Shown here: in pieces, positions 5,346 through 12,292 of the stretch
Layout: each line of letters starts with the position of its first letter
Numbering within the stretch: position 1 is the first letter of the stretch
Translations under genes and position numbers: made by a program
NCBI GenBank assembly: GCA_964568355.1
Contig: CAZMRK010000261.1
Span: 1-17,552 of the forward strand
Origin: JAJPJX01 sp964568355
GTDB lineage: Bacteria; Acidobacteriota; Terriglobia; Bryobacterales; Bryobacteraceae
DNA: 17,552 nucleotides
Direction of reading: 5' to 3'
Notes under the pieces: model-generated
Databases searched by the model: none
What the model was told of the DNA's origin: nothing
Seen by the model: only the letters and a program-made list of their open reading frames with translations

Positions 5346-6515
5346 ATGCTGTCCGTGCGGCAATATTTTCCGCTGATCCGGGAGCGGGTGCGCCCGCGTG
5401 CGTTCCACTCCCTGTTCCTGTTCGTCACTTCCCGCTGCAATTCCCTTTGCCGCACTTGCTTCTATTTTGACAAGCTCAACAGCAAAGACGATCTGACTTT
5501 TTCGCAGATCGAGCGGATGGCCGCCACGGCCCCGCCTTTCCGCAAGCTCTGGATCTCCGGCGGCGAGCCGTTTCTGCGCGACGAACTCGCCGACATCGTA
5601 GCTCTGTTCACCCGCCGCTGCGGCGTGCGCAACCTCAACCTTCCGACCAATGGCCTGCTGCCCGACCGCATCTTTCGCAGCCTCGACCGCCTCCTGGAGT
5701 TGTGCCCCGATCTCGCCATTGACCTGAACTTCTCGCTCGACGGGCTGGCCAACACCCACGATGCGATTCGCGGCGTGCCCCACAACTTCACCCGCACCCT
5801 CGCCACCATGCGGGAGGCCGAGCGGCGCTACCGCGGCGTGCGCCGCTTGCGGCGCAACGTACTCACCGTCATCACTCGCGAGAATTATCACGAGATCGTA
5901 CGCCTGGGCCTCTATCTGACGGAGCATTCGGAGATCGACGGGCAATATTTTGAAGTGGTGCGCGGCCAGGCGCCGGACCCGTCGCTGAAGAACCTGAGCC
6001 GCCCGGAACTGGCCGCGCTCCACCGCCGCCTCATGCCGTTCCACCGGCACTATGCCGACAAGCTCTTTGCCCATCTGCCGGCCGGCGTGCGTCACATCGC
6101 CCGCATGTACTATCTGGGCAACCTGCGCTTTCATTTCGATCTGCATGAGTCCTGTCTGGAGCGTCCCGCGCCCTGGCCCATGCCCTGCACCGCCGGCCAG
6201 ACCTCGCTGGTGATCGATCACAACGGCGCCTTCCGGGCCTGCGAGATGCGGGGAATCGTGGGCAGCCTGGCAAACATGGATTTCGACATCGGTCAGGCCC
6301 TGGCGTCCTCCGCCATGCGCCGGGAAGTGGCCGCCATTCCCGCCGACCAATGCTGGTGCACCCATAGCTGCTTCATCCAGGACAGCTCCAAATTCCAGCC
6401 CGCCGTGCAGCTCTTCCACATCCCCTGGGCATGGTTCCGGCAGAAGATCCATCGCTTCCCGGATCTGCCGGTGGAGGAACTGGAGCGCTTCCGCGCCCTG
6501 GAACTGGCCGAGTGA
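5346..6515 (+). CDS. Radical SAM protein with SPASM-like C-terminal domain
   Basis: A 389-residue enzyme. The [4Fe-4S]/SAM motif is C31-x3-C35-x2-C38 (TSRCNSLCRTCFYF), followed by the GGEP motif at residues 72-75 (WISGGEPF). A conserved-looking strand (LNFSLDGL, then AIRGVP) completes the core barrel. The C-terminal region has further cysteines (C281, C299 and the group C336-W-C338-x3-C342), which resembles a SPASM or twitch domain binding auxiliary clusters. Such proteins usually modify peptides, proteins or small metabolites. The substrate is not apparent, and no precursor-peptide gene was found beside it. I chose the ATG at 5346 because an upstream in-frame ATG (5298) would overlap the NifU-like gene and adds uncharacteristic sequence. 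No clear ribosome binding site is seen. Its stop overlaps the Nudix GTG by 4 bp. The scaffold gene opposite could supply its clusters, but that is inference. Confidence 0.85.
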   Translation: MLSVRQYFPLIRERVRPRAFHSLFLFVTSRCNSLCRTCFYFDKLNSKDDLTFSQIERMAATAPPFRKLWISGGEPFLRDELADIVALFTRRCGVRNLNLPTNGLLPDRIFRSLDRLLELCPDLAIDLNFSLDGLANTHDAIRGVPHNFTRTLATMREAERRYRGVRRLRRNVLTVITRENYHEIVRLGLYLTEHSEIDGQYFEVVRGQAPDPSLKNLSRPELAALHRRLMPFHRHYADKLFAHLPAGVRHIARMYYLGNLRFHFDLHESCLERPAPWPMPCTAGQTSLVIDHNGAFRACEMRGIVGSLANMDFDIGQALASSAMRREVAAIPADQCWCTHSCFIQDSSKFQPAVQLFHIPWAWFRQKIHRFPDLPVEELERFRALELAE

Positions 6516-6904
6516 CTACCGTCGTCGCCGCCCTCATCGAACGCGACGGCCGCATTCTCATCTGCCGCCGGAAACGCGGCCAGGCGCACGAGCTCAAATG
6601 GGAATTTCCGGGAGGGAAGCTGGAAGCCGGCGAAACTCCTCCACAGGCTCTTTCCCGGGAACTCGAAGAAGAGCTCGGGATTCAGGCCGTCATCGGTCCG
6701 GAAGTGGAGTCCTATTCCTATTCCTACCCCGGTAAGAAACCCATCCTGCTCATTTTTCATCGTGTGAAGGATTTCCACCGCGAACCCCAAAACATCGTTT
6801 TCGACGAAATCCGCTGGGAGACCCTCACCAACCTGCCGGGCTACGATTTCCTGGAAGGTGACGTAGACTTCGTCCGCCGCCTCGCCGCCGGGGATGTTCG
6901 CTGA
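6512..6904 (+). CDS. MutT-like Nudix hydrolase
   Basis: A 130-residue protein with a perfect Nudix box at about residues 35-57 (GGKLEAGE, then REL, then EELGI), following the pattern G-x5-E-x7-R-E-U-x-E-E-x-G-U. The strand TTVVAALIERDGRILICRRK before it and KWEFPGG are typical of MutT-type 8-oxo-dGTP diphosphatases, which sanitise the nucleotide pool. The same fold also serves other nucleoside diphosphate derivatives, so specificity is not proven. The start is the GTG overlapping the radical SAM stop (GTGA), which implies translational coupling. An upstream ATG in the same frame (6431) would run 85 bp inside the preceding gene and adds low-complexity sequence only. The C-terminus (YDFLEGDVDFVRRLA) is the usual final helix. 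Confidence 0.88.
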   Translation: MTTVVAALIERDGRILICRRKRGQAHELKWEFPGGKLEAGETPPQALSRELEEELGIQAVIGPEVESYSYSYPGKKPILLIFHRVKDFHREPQNIVFDEIRWETLTNLPGYDFLEGDVDFVRRLAAGDVR

Positions 6905-6993
6905 ACTCTTCGTCAGGTCGAGGCTGGTCGTCGCCACCGGCGCTGAGGCCACCGCCCGCAACATCATGGGCAACGAATCCCTGTACTGTAGAA

Positions 6994-7743
6994 ATGAGGA
7001 TGCCCGGAACGCCCGCATGGCTTTGGCTGAATCTGTTCAGCCTGGATGCTCCCATTGTCGCGTTAGTCTGGCAGGATTTCGCCGCGCGCAGCTTCGGCAG
7101 CCCGCTTCGCCCCACGGCGCGCATTGTCCTCGGGCTAACGGTGTGGGCGGTTTATCTGGCGGATCGTTTGCTTGATATCCGTGGAACCGATCCCGCCGTA
7201 AACACGGCACGCCACGACTTCTACCGGCGCCACCCCAGGGCGTTCCTGATCCTTCTCTCGGCTGTTCTGGCGCTCGACGCTATCTTCGCCATAGCGGAAC
7301 TCCGCCGGGACGTGTTTGTACACGGTCTGGTGCTCGCGGGCTGCGTCGGCGCGTACCTTCTGACGTTCCCGCGACGTGCCAGCGGCTGGGAAAAGCAGGG
7401 CTTTGCGGCTATCCTCTTTTCCGCCGGCGTCCTCCTGGTTTCTGCCACATGGCTCAGTCCATCGCCCCTGTTGCTGCCGGGAGGCTTGTTGGCGGGGCTA
7501 TGCTTCTCCAATCTTGTTGTGATTGAAATTTTGGAGCGCGATCCGAGGCGCCGCGTCGTTTCGCTGGCGCCCGCCGCGATCGCCCTATTGGCCCTCGCAC
7601 GGTCGGGCGGCGCCTGGGAGAACGCTGTTGCGGTATCAGGAGGTCTTCTGGCGGGCGTGGCGATATCCAGCTCCTGCCTCACCCCCAATGCGATGCGCGT
7701 CCTCGCCGATGCTGCGCTTCTGACTCCCCTCTTCTTCTGGTGA
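6994..7743 (+). CDS. Polytopic membrane protein, distantly UbiA-like
   Basis: A 249-residue protein with about seven hydrophobic helices spread over the whole length. An acidic motif after the second helix (VYLADRLLDIRGTD) resembles, with different spacing, the Asp-rich site of UbiA-type prenyltransferases (NDxxDxxxD). A second charged cluster (EILERDPRRR) lies near residues 178-187. The similarity is only suggestive. A non-enzymatic membrane protein related to that superfamily is equally possible. The gene follows the Nudix gene after 89 bp on the same strand. There is no strong ribosome binding site, and the ATG two codons downstream of 6994 is an alternative. Its end (LLTPLFFW) coincides with the left edge of the putatively acquired block and is overlapped antisense by the propeller ORF. 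Confidence 0.7.
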   Translation: MRMPGTPAWLWLNLFSLDAPIVALVWQDFAARSFGSPLRPTARIVLGLTVWAVYLADRLLDIRGTDPAVNTARHDFYRRHPRAFLILLSAVLALDAIFAIAELRRDVFVHGLVLAGCVGAYLLTFPRRASGWEKQGFAAILFSAGVLLVSATWLSPSPLLLPGGLLAGLCFSNLVVIEILERDPRRRVVSLAPAAIALLALARSGGAWENAVAVSGGLLAGVAISSSCLTPNAMRVLADAALLTPLFFW

Positions 7744-8379
7744 CCCATGCTTAGGACGGCGAACGACCCTCACCTTCCCGCTCTTCCCTCCCCCGCAAAA
7801 GAATCGATCGCCGCCGTCGGACTCGAGACCCGAAACGGCCATTCCCGGCGGCATCTCGATCCTCTCCAGCACATCTCCGGTTCGAGGATCGACTCGCCTC
7901 AAATCGCTCGCGTCCCCCTCCCAGGTACCGTGCCAGAGTTCTCCGTCGACCCAGGTGACCCCGGTAACAAAGCGGTTGGATTCGACCGTGCGAAGAATCA
8001 CCCCCGTCTCCGGATCGACCTGATGGATCTTCCGGTCCTGATACTGCCCAACCCAAAGTGTTCCTTCGGCCCACGTGAGCCCCGAGTCCCCACCGCCGCC
8101 GGGTGCCGGAATCGTGGCAAGCACCTGGCCGGTCTTCGGATCGATCTTCTGGATTCGGCCTTCAGCAAGCTGAAACAGGTGCCGGCCGTCGAAAGCCGTT
8201 CCCGCACGCGCGGCGACATCGATCGAGCGCAGCGTCTTCCCGCTCGCCGGATCGAACGCGTTCAGCGTTTCCCCGGCAGCAAACCAAACCTCCCGGCCGT
8301 CATACGTAACTCCATGCACGTTGTCGACGCCCGAAAACGGCCCATACTCACCGACGATCTCGGCGGTTGATTGGCTCAT
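7636..8379 (-). CDS. Beta-propeller protein, run-on at its C-terminus
   Basis: A 247-residue ORF. Residues 1-209 are built of five propeller blades. Four carry the turn DP-x-(S/T)-G (DPASGK, DPKTGQ, DPETGV, DPRTGD), and each has a strand of the type VTYDGREVWF, LTWAEGTLWVG or VTWVDGELWHG. The repeats resemble glutaminyl-cyclotransferase-like and YncE/PQQ-type propellers. No signal peptide is present, so it is probably cytoplasmic. I infer a ligand-sensing or scaffolding role, not a proven enzyme activity. Related proteins, as I remember the family, end soon after VRxVRRP. Here the frame continues from H211 into 36 residues of basic, non-propeller sequence that is antisense to the end of the gene at 6994-7743. 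A stop (TAA) exists in the next frame exactly after P209. A lost stop, by indel or recombination, is the likely cause. It lies 63 bp downstream of the regulator gene on the same strand. Confidence 0.78.
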   Translation of the reverse strand: MSQSTAEIVGEYGPFSGVDNVHGVTYDGREVWFAAGETLNAFDPASGKTLRSIDVAARAGTAFDGRHLFQLAEGRIQKIDPKTGQVLATIPAPGGGGDSGLTWAEGTLWVGQYQDRKIHQVDPETGVILRTVESNRFVTGVTWVDGELWHGTWEGDASDLRRVDPRTGDVLERIEMPPGMAVSGLESDGGDRFFCGGGKSGKVRVVRRPKHGSPEEEGSQKRSIGEDAHRIGGEAGAGYRHARQKTS

Positions 8380-8442
8380 GCCTCTATCCTAGTGCAGTCC
8401 GGCGCAAATGTTGCCCAATAGGAAACGACGATGCCGTGCACT

Positions 8443-9663
8443 TCACTGGTCAATCGGCAGCAGGCCGGGCAGCAACATCGTTGTGAACCCCGGCACGGGC
8501 GGCGTCATCCAGCGGCGGGATCTCCCACGACCGGCCGGCTGCACCTTGCCCGCTGCGGCAAGCGAGTCGAGCGCTCGCTGCACGGTGCGCTGGCTCGTCC
8601 CAAGCGCTAGTGCCAGAGCGGAGCTCGACCAGGATTCACCATCGGCGAGGAAGGCAAGCACCGCCGCATGCTCGTCTTCGACGGGGCGCGCCAGCACGAC
8701 AACCCCGCATGCGCGCCGCGGCGCCAGCGCAAATCCTTGCTTCGTCGCGCTCACGCCGGCCAGCGTCCGAAGCACCCTGCGCAGCCGCCCGACCTCGACT
8801 CGCAACCGCGCACGATGAGACTCATCGGCACGCTTCGCTCCGAACGCCCGCGCAACCAGCAGATCTCTCGGCAAGTCTCCCGGCCACGCTTCGCCTAGCG
8901 CCCGTGCGAGCGCGAACAGCACCGGCCGCGTTGCGAGCGGCGCCACCGTCCGCGCATCTCGCACGGCGTAACGGCACGCGTCCACAATAAGCGCTTTTGA
9001 CGCCAGCAGCGCCTCGACTTCCTCGAGTAGGACGAATCTCTCCTTTCCATTCGAAATCAGCCGCGCCGCGGGTGTGTTCAGGGCCAGGGATGCGCCTTCG
9101 ACCTCTGCCGTCAACGCGGGAATACGTGCCTGGCGCGCGGCGCTCTCGGCCCGAGCGAGCGCGGCGCGCGCGGCCTTTGTCCGGAGGCGGCGTATCGCGA
9201 TTCCCGCAACCACCAGTTCGTGGGCCGTCTTCAATGCGGGCGGAAAGGGTGCGGGATCAAGCTCAGCCAGCGCGCACTCGGCCTCGTTCAGGCGCCCGAT
9301 CAGCAGGAGGCGCCGCACCTCGAGATACCGGGCATGCGCCGCGTTCACGCGGTCGCCATGCTCTTCAAGCGCCGCCCGTGCCGCGGCGAGTGCCTTCGCG
9401 GGCCGGCCCAGGTCGCGAGAAGCGAGTGCGATCTCGGCCTCGGCCACAACACACCTTGCCCGAGCCACGATCTCTTTCGGACCGAACGCGCGAGCGGCCT
9501 TTCGCAGGAGCGCTTTTGCTCGCACAAGGTCGCCAAGCTGCGCCATCGCGATGCCTCGAAGCGCGAGCGCAGGCGCATCGTCGCGCAGTGCGATTCGCTT
9601 CAATGCGCCGAGAGGATCTCCCGTGGCAAGTGCGCGTGCCGCGGCGATGATCAGCGAGTCCAT
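8443..9663 (-). CDS. TPR-type transcriptional regulator with two winged-helix regions
   Basis: A 406-residue protein. Residues about 1-200 are Ala-rich paired helices with a TPR-like rhythm (ALRGIAMAQLGDLVRAKALL, and LLLIGRLNEAECALAEL). Residues about 240-316 resemble the OmpR/SARP winged helix (RDLLVARAFG, then ESHRARLRVEVGRLRRVL, then the GFAL wing). Residues about 328-386 form a second winged helix (WSSSALALALGTSQRTVQRALDSLAAAGKVQPAGRGRSRRW). It probably senses a signal through the TPR part and binds the divergent intergenic region. The ATG at 9663 is chosen because recognisable sequence starts there (MDSLIIAAARALATGD). The open frame back to 9864 would read through the promoter region and into the DUF899 gene. 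The ribosome binding site is weak (GGGA). The tail ends PVPGFTTMLLPGLLPIDQ, a conserved-looking Pro-rich end. It is probably co-transcribed with the propeller gene, 63 bp downstream. Confidence 0.8.
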   Translation of the reverse strand: MDSLIIAAARALATGDPLGALKRIALRDDAPALALRGIAMAQLGDLVRAKALLRKAARAFGPKEIVARARCVVAEAEIALASRDLGRPAKALAAARAALEEHGDRVNAAHARYLEVRRLLLIGRLNEAECALAELDPAPFPPALKTAHELVVAGIAIRRLRTKAARAALARAESAARQARIPALTAEVEGASLALNTPAARLISNGKERFVLLEEVEALLASKALIVDACRYAVRDARTVAPLATRPVLFALARALGEAWPGDLPRDLLVARAFGAKRADESHRARLRVEVGRLRRVLRTLAGVSATKQGFALAPRRACGVVVLARPVEDEHAAVLAFLADGESWSSSALALALGTSQRTVQRALDSLAAAGKVQPAGRGRSRRWMTPPVPGFTTMLLPGLLPIDQ

Positions 9664-9715
9664 CGGAATCCCGCCACACTTGTCACTCTCATCGTTTCGG
9701 CATCCTGCGCTAAGT

Positions 9716-9744
9716 TTATCTCGTAGCCAACACCGGGTTATCTC
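9716..9744. promoter_or_regulatory. Direct TTATCTC repeats in the divergent promoter region
   Basis: Two copies of TTATCTC (9716-9722 and 9738-9744) are spaced 22 bp start to start, two helical turns. They lie in the 121-bp region between the regulator (start 9663, minus) and the DUF899 gene (start 9785, plus). Their spacing on one face of the helix suits binding by a regulator dimer. I could not place confident -35/-10 pairs for either direction. Confidence 0.4.
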
Positions 9745-9784
9745 AACAAACGAATAGGACACCCAGCAAAAGGAGACAAAAGCA

Positions 9785-10561
9785 ATGACGAAGCACATAA
9801 CCGGAACACGCGCACAGTGGCTTGCAGCGCGGCTCAATCTGCTCGAAGCGGAGAAGGAACTCACACGGCGCAGCGACGACCTGGCACGGAGGCGGCAGGA
9901 GTTGCCATGGGTTCCCGTTGAAAAGGAGTATCAATTCGAAACGGACGAGGGAAGCACTTCGCTGGCGGGCCTCTTTCGAGGGCGCTCGCAGCTCCTCGTC
10001 TACCATTTCATGTTCGGGCCCGACTACTCCGCCGGCTGCCCCTCCTGCTCGTCGATTGCGGACGGCTTCAACGGGCTCGCGGTTCACCTGGCCAACCATG
10101 ACGTGATGCTCTGGGCAGTCTCGCGAGCGCCGCTCGCGAAGTTGCAGGCGTACAAACGGCGAATGGGTTGGACCTTCCCTTGGGCGTCTTCGCACAACAG
10201 TGATTTCAACTTCGACTTCAACGTCTGGTTCAGCGAGAAGCAGCAGCGCGAGGGTGACATCGACTACAACTACCGGCGCGAGGGAGTGTTTGTGTGGCGC
10301 CCGAACCAGGAGGGCGGAGGCGAGAAAGCAGAGTCCGAATTCGCGGCCATGTGCGGGACCGATACGGCTACGTACCATCGCGATCGTCCGGGTATGAGCG
10401 CATTCGCGCTCGAGGACGGCGCCGTCTACCACACCTACTCCACCTATGCGCGTGGATTGGACGGTCTCTGGGGCATGTACCAGTGGCTCGACCGTGCGCC
10501 TAAGGGGCGCAACGAGACCGATGTCTGGTGGCGCCGCCATGACGAGTACGGCAAGCGCTAA
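9785..10561 (+). CDS. DUF899 family thioredoxin-fold protein
   Basis: A 258-residue protein of the DUF899 family. It shows the characteristic run LLVYHFMFGPDYSAGCPSC followed by SSIADGFNGL, then VSRAPLAKLQAYKRRMGW and a tail with HTYSTYARGLDGLWGMYQWLD. C85 and C88 form a CxxC within an AhpC/TSA-like thioredoxin fold, so a thiol redox role is plausible, though the family's biochemical function is not settled. The N-terminal 45 residues form a charged helix. No signal peptide is present, so it should be cytoplasmic. The ATG is supported by a strong AAAAGGAG at 9768-9775. It is the first gene rightward from the divergent promoter region, with the DUF2182 membrane protein 49 bp downstream (or overlapping it, depending on that start). 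Joint regulation with the DUF2182 gene is expected. Confidence 0.9.
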   Translation: MTKHITGTRAQWLAARLNLLEAEKELTRRSDDLARRRQELPWVPVEKEYQFETDEGSTSLAGLFRGRSQLLVYHFMFGPDYSAGCPSCSSIADGFNGLAVHLANHDVMLWAVSRAPLAKLQAYKRRMGWTFPWASSHNSDFNFDFNVWFSEKQQREGDIDYNYRREGVFVWRPNQEGGGEKAESEFAAMCGTDTATYHRDRPGMSAFALEDGAVYHTYSTYARGLDGLWGMYQWLDRAPKGRNETDVWWRRHDEYGKR

Positions 10562-10610
10562 GCGCGTCCTCGCGGTCGCACCTCCACCGCGGAACGGGAG
10601 AACTTACGAC

Positions 10611-11402
10611 ATGGTTTCCGGGCGCGCTTCCCAGAAGGCCTTCTTCGGCATCTCCGCGCTTCTGTTCGCCGGCACCGCGGCACTGACAATCTTCTGGTGC
10701 GCGTCCATGTCGGCGATGGGCGGAATGCCGATGCCAGGCGGCTGGACGATGTCCATGGCATGGATGCGGATGCCGGGACAGTCGTGGCCTGGGGCCGCGG
10801 CGTCGTTCCTCGTCATGTGGATGGTGATGATGACGGCGATGATGCTGCCGGCCCTCATCCCGATGTTGTCGCGCTACCGCCGGGCTCTCGGCGGCGGAGG
10901 CCGGACACGCCTCGGCCGGCTGACCGCACTCGCCGGCACGGGCTATTTCTTCGTCTGGACTGTGTTTGGAATGATTGCGTTTCCGCTGGGTGTCGCGCTG
11001 GCGGAGCTTGAGATGCGTCAGCCGGCGTTGGCGCACCCGGTCCCGCTTGCCATAGGCGTAGTAGTCCTGGTCGCCGGAGCGCTTCAGTTCACCTCATGGA
11101 AGGCACATCACCTCGTCTGCTGCAGGGAGGCGCCCGGAGCCGGCCATCGGCTGCAGCCGGACCCGGCCGCCGCCTGGCGATACGGCTTGCGACTGGGCCT
11201 TCACTGCGGCTGCTGCTGCGCCAATCTGACCTCGATTCTTCTGGTCATCGGGGTTATGGACCTGCGCGCGATGGCCTTCGTAACGGCAGCCATCACGCTG
11301 GAGCGTCTTGCACCGGCTGGTGAACGGGTGGCACGCGCCACTGGAGCCCTTATTGTCGGGGTAGGCTTGTTCCTGATTGCGCGAGCAACCGGGCTGGGAT
11401 GA
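10611..11402 (+). CDS. DUF2182 family metal-binding-like membrane protein
   Basis: A 263-residue integral membrane protein of DUF2182, annotated in databases as a predicted metal-binding membrane protein. Segments in order: a first helix (about 11-30); a Met-rich periplasmic-type loop with about eight Met (residues 33-54, containing MGGMPMPGG); a helix with MWMVMMTAMMLPALIPML (69-86); GYFFVWTVFGMIAFPLG (111-127); KAHHLVCC (164-171); HCGCCCANL (198-206); and a final helix ending at 256. The Met, His and Cys clusters could coordinate Cu or a similar soft metal, which is inference. I chose the ATG at 10611, with GGGAG 10 nt upstream. The ATG at 10539 is in frame and would overlap the DUF899 gene by 23 bp. 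The frame also opens at 10446, but that stretch reads in another frame of the DUF899 gene. It ends 8 bp before the next, convergent gene. Confidence 0.88.
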   Translation: MVSGRASQKAFFGISALLFAGTAALTIFWCASMSAMGGMPMPGGWTMSMAWMRMPGQSWPGAAASFLVMWMVMMTAMMLPALIPMLSRYRRALGGGGRTRLGRLTALAGTGYFFVWTVFGMIAFPLGVALAELEMRQPALAHPVPLAIGVVVLVAGALQFTSWKAHHLVCCREAPGAGHRLQPDPAAAWRYGLRLGLHCGCCCANLTSILLVIGVMDLRAMAFVTAAITLERLAPAGERVARATGALIVGVGLFLIARATGLG

Positions 11403-11410
11403 GGCCGCCG

Positions 11411-12178
11411 CTATTGCGGCAGACTCACGTCGATGCTGCGCTCTTTGTTCAACCGCTCGGTCAAGTCTTTATCCACCAGCGACATGGAAGCCTGGTTGTG
11501 GACATTGCCCGAGGTGAAGTAGTGCAGCGTGTCGCCTTCCACCCAGTAGGCCACTGCCGAATAGATGGAATGATCCTTGAAGGCGATCAGGTAATAGCTG
11601 GCGGGGACACTGTCCTGGTTCGCACTCTCCTGCGCCTGGGGAGCCGGTTCCTGAGCCGGCGCGGTCTCTCGCGGCGTCAGGGCCTGCGCGGGAGTCTCCG
11701 TTCCGGGAGTCTGGTTGATGATCGTCACCGGATTGGCTTGCGGTGGATAGATCACCGTCACATTCGGCTGCTGCTGCGCCGGCGCCGCATCCGGCGCATA
11801 GCCGTTGTAGTAGGAGGGATCTACATATACTGGATAGGCATAGGGGACATACACATAGTTCGCCCCCCGCCCGCGATACCCGTAGCCGTAGCCGCCCACC
11901 CCGGTACCGTTGACCGTGCGGCCCAGCCGGGAGGCAAAGCTGGGGTCCGTGATTGAAAAATTAGGGACGGCTGGCGCGTGTCCGAATGCCGGATGGGCGA
12001 CATTGCCATATCCAGTGTTGAAATTGCTGACCGGACGCTGGCCCCCTCCCGGAAATGCCACGTTGCCAAACCCGCCGTTGAATCCACGAACGTTCCCCCC
12101 GGACTGCGGGGTAATGCGCTGGGCGAAAACTGCGGTGCCCAGCAGAAGCAAAATGGCCAAACCCGCCGTTCGTTTCAT
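11411..12178 (-). CDS. Exported Gly/Tyr/Pro-rich protein
   Basis: A 255-residue secreted protein. Residues 1-19 (MKRTAGLAILLLLGTAVFAQ) form a clear signal peptide with an AxA-like FAQ cleavage region. The mature N-terminus is low-complexity and contains a near-duplicate unit, FNGGFGNVAFP and FNTGYGNVAHP. A Gly/Tyr-rich stretch (GYGYGYRGRGANYVYVPYAYPVYV) follows, then a Pro/Ala/Gln-rich linker. The last 60 residues (YYLIAFKDHSIYSAVAYWVEGDTLHYFTSGN and onward) form a compact domain. This suggests a surface or periplasmic protein, possibly envelope-associated, but I do not recognise a named family. The ATG at 12178 has GAGG five bases upstream and fits the signal peptide, whereas the upstream in-frame start adds six unlikely residues. 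It lies 114 bp downstream of skp on the same strand. It might be read from the same transcript. Confidence 0.8.
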   Translation of the reverse strand: MKRTAGLAILLLLGTAVFAQRITPQSGGNVRGFNGGFGNVAFPGGGQRPVSNFNTGYGNVAHPAFGHAPAVPNFSITDPSFASRLGRTVNGTGVGGYGYGYRGRGANYVYVPYAYPVYVDPSYYNGYAPDAAPAQQQPNVTVIYPPQANPVTIINQTPGTETPAQALTPRETAPAQEPAPQAQESANQDSVPASYYLIAFKDHSIYSAVAYWVEGDTLHYFTSGNVHNQASMSLVDKDLTERLNKERSIDVSLPQ

Positions 12179-12193
12179 AATCGCCTCGCCTAC

Positions 12194-12215
12194 CACCAGC
12201 TTAACTCGACTGGTG
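12194..12215. repeat. Inverted repeat CACCAG/CTGGTG
   Basis: A perfect 6-bp inverted repeat (12194-12199 and 12210-12215) extends by three further pairs if one C is bulged. It lies in the leader of the exported-protein gene, about 16-37 bp upstream of its ATG. On the minus strand an A/T-rich run precedes it (GTATTTTTT). It could be a regulatory hairpin in that leader or a weak attenuator after skp. The remaining part of this 114-bp gap shows no clear -35/-10 pair. Confidence 0.35.
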
Positions 12216-12292
12216 TAGAAAAAATACTACCGCTTTTTCGAGACGCCCGTCAGATTCGAATCGTTTCAGTCAACGCCTATCGGGAAATCACC

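Larger units (their letters stand above)
7744..11402. mobile_element. Putatively acquired four-gene cassette
   Basis: Four genes in two divergent pairs (propeller and regulator to the left, DUF899 and DUF2182 to the right) fill this interval. They sit exactly between two convergent resident genes ending at 7743 and 11411. Removing the block would leave those genes end to end. The proteins resemble families I know mainly from Proteobacteria, and the regulator is unusually Ala/Arg-rich. The left edge shows a propeller ORF that has lost its stop. No terminal inverted repeats, target duplication, integrase or transposase could be seen, so the transfer is inferred from context and not from a recognised element. 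Confidence 0.4.

Noticed and set aside
5325..6452. Upstream extension of the NifU-like frame to 511 codons
   Set aside because: Only the last 135 codons show family sequence and a ribosome binding site. The rest is antisense to the radical SAM gene.
6894..7175. 93-codon plus-strand frame overlapping the Nudix end and the membrane protein start
   Set aside because: It overlaps two better supported genes in another frame and has no recognisable protein features.
9664..9864. N-terminal extension of the regulator to a start at 9864
   Set aside because: It would cross the divergent promoter region and the strong DUF899 ribosome binding site and start codon. Recognisable protein sequence begins at 9663.
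7744..11410. Classical transposon or integron boundaries around the acquired block
   Set aside because: I looked for terminal inverted repeats, direct repeats, a transposase or an integrase at both edges and saw none.
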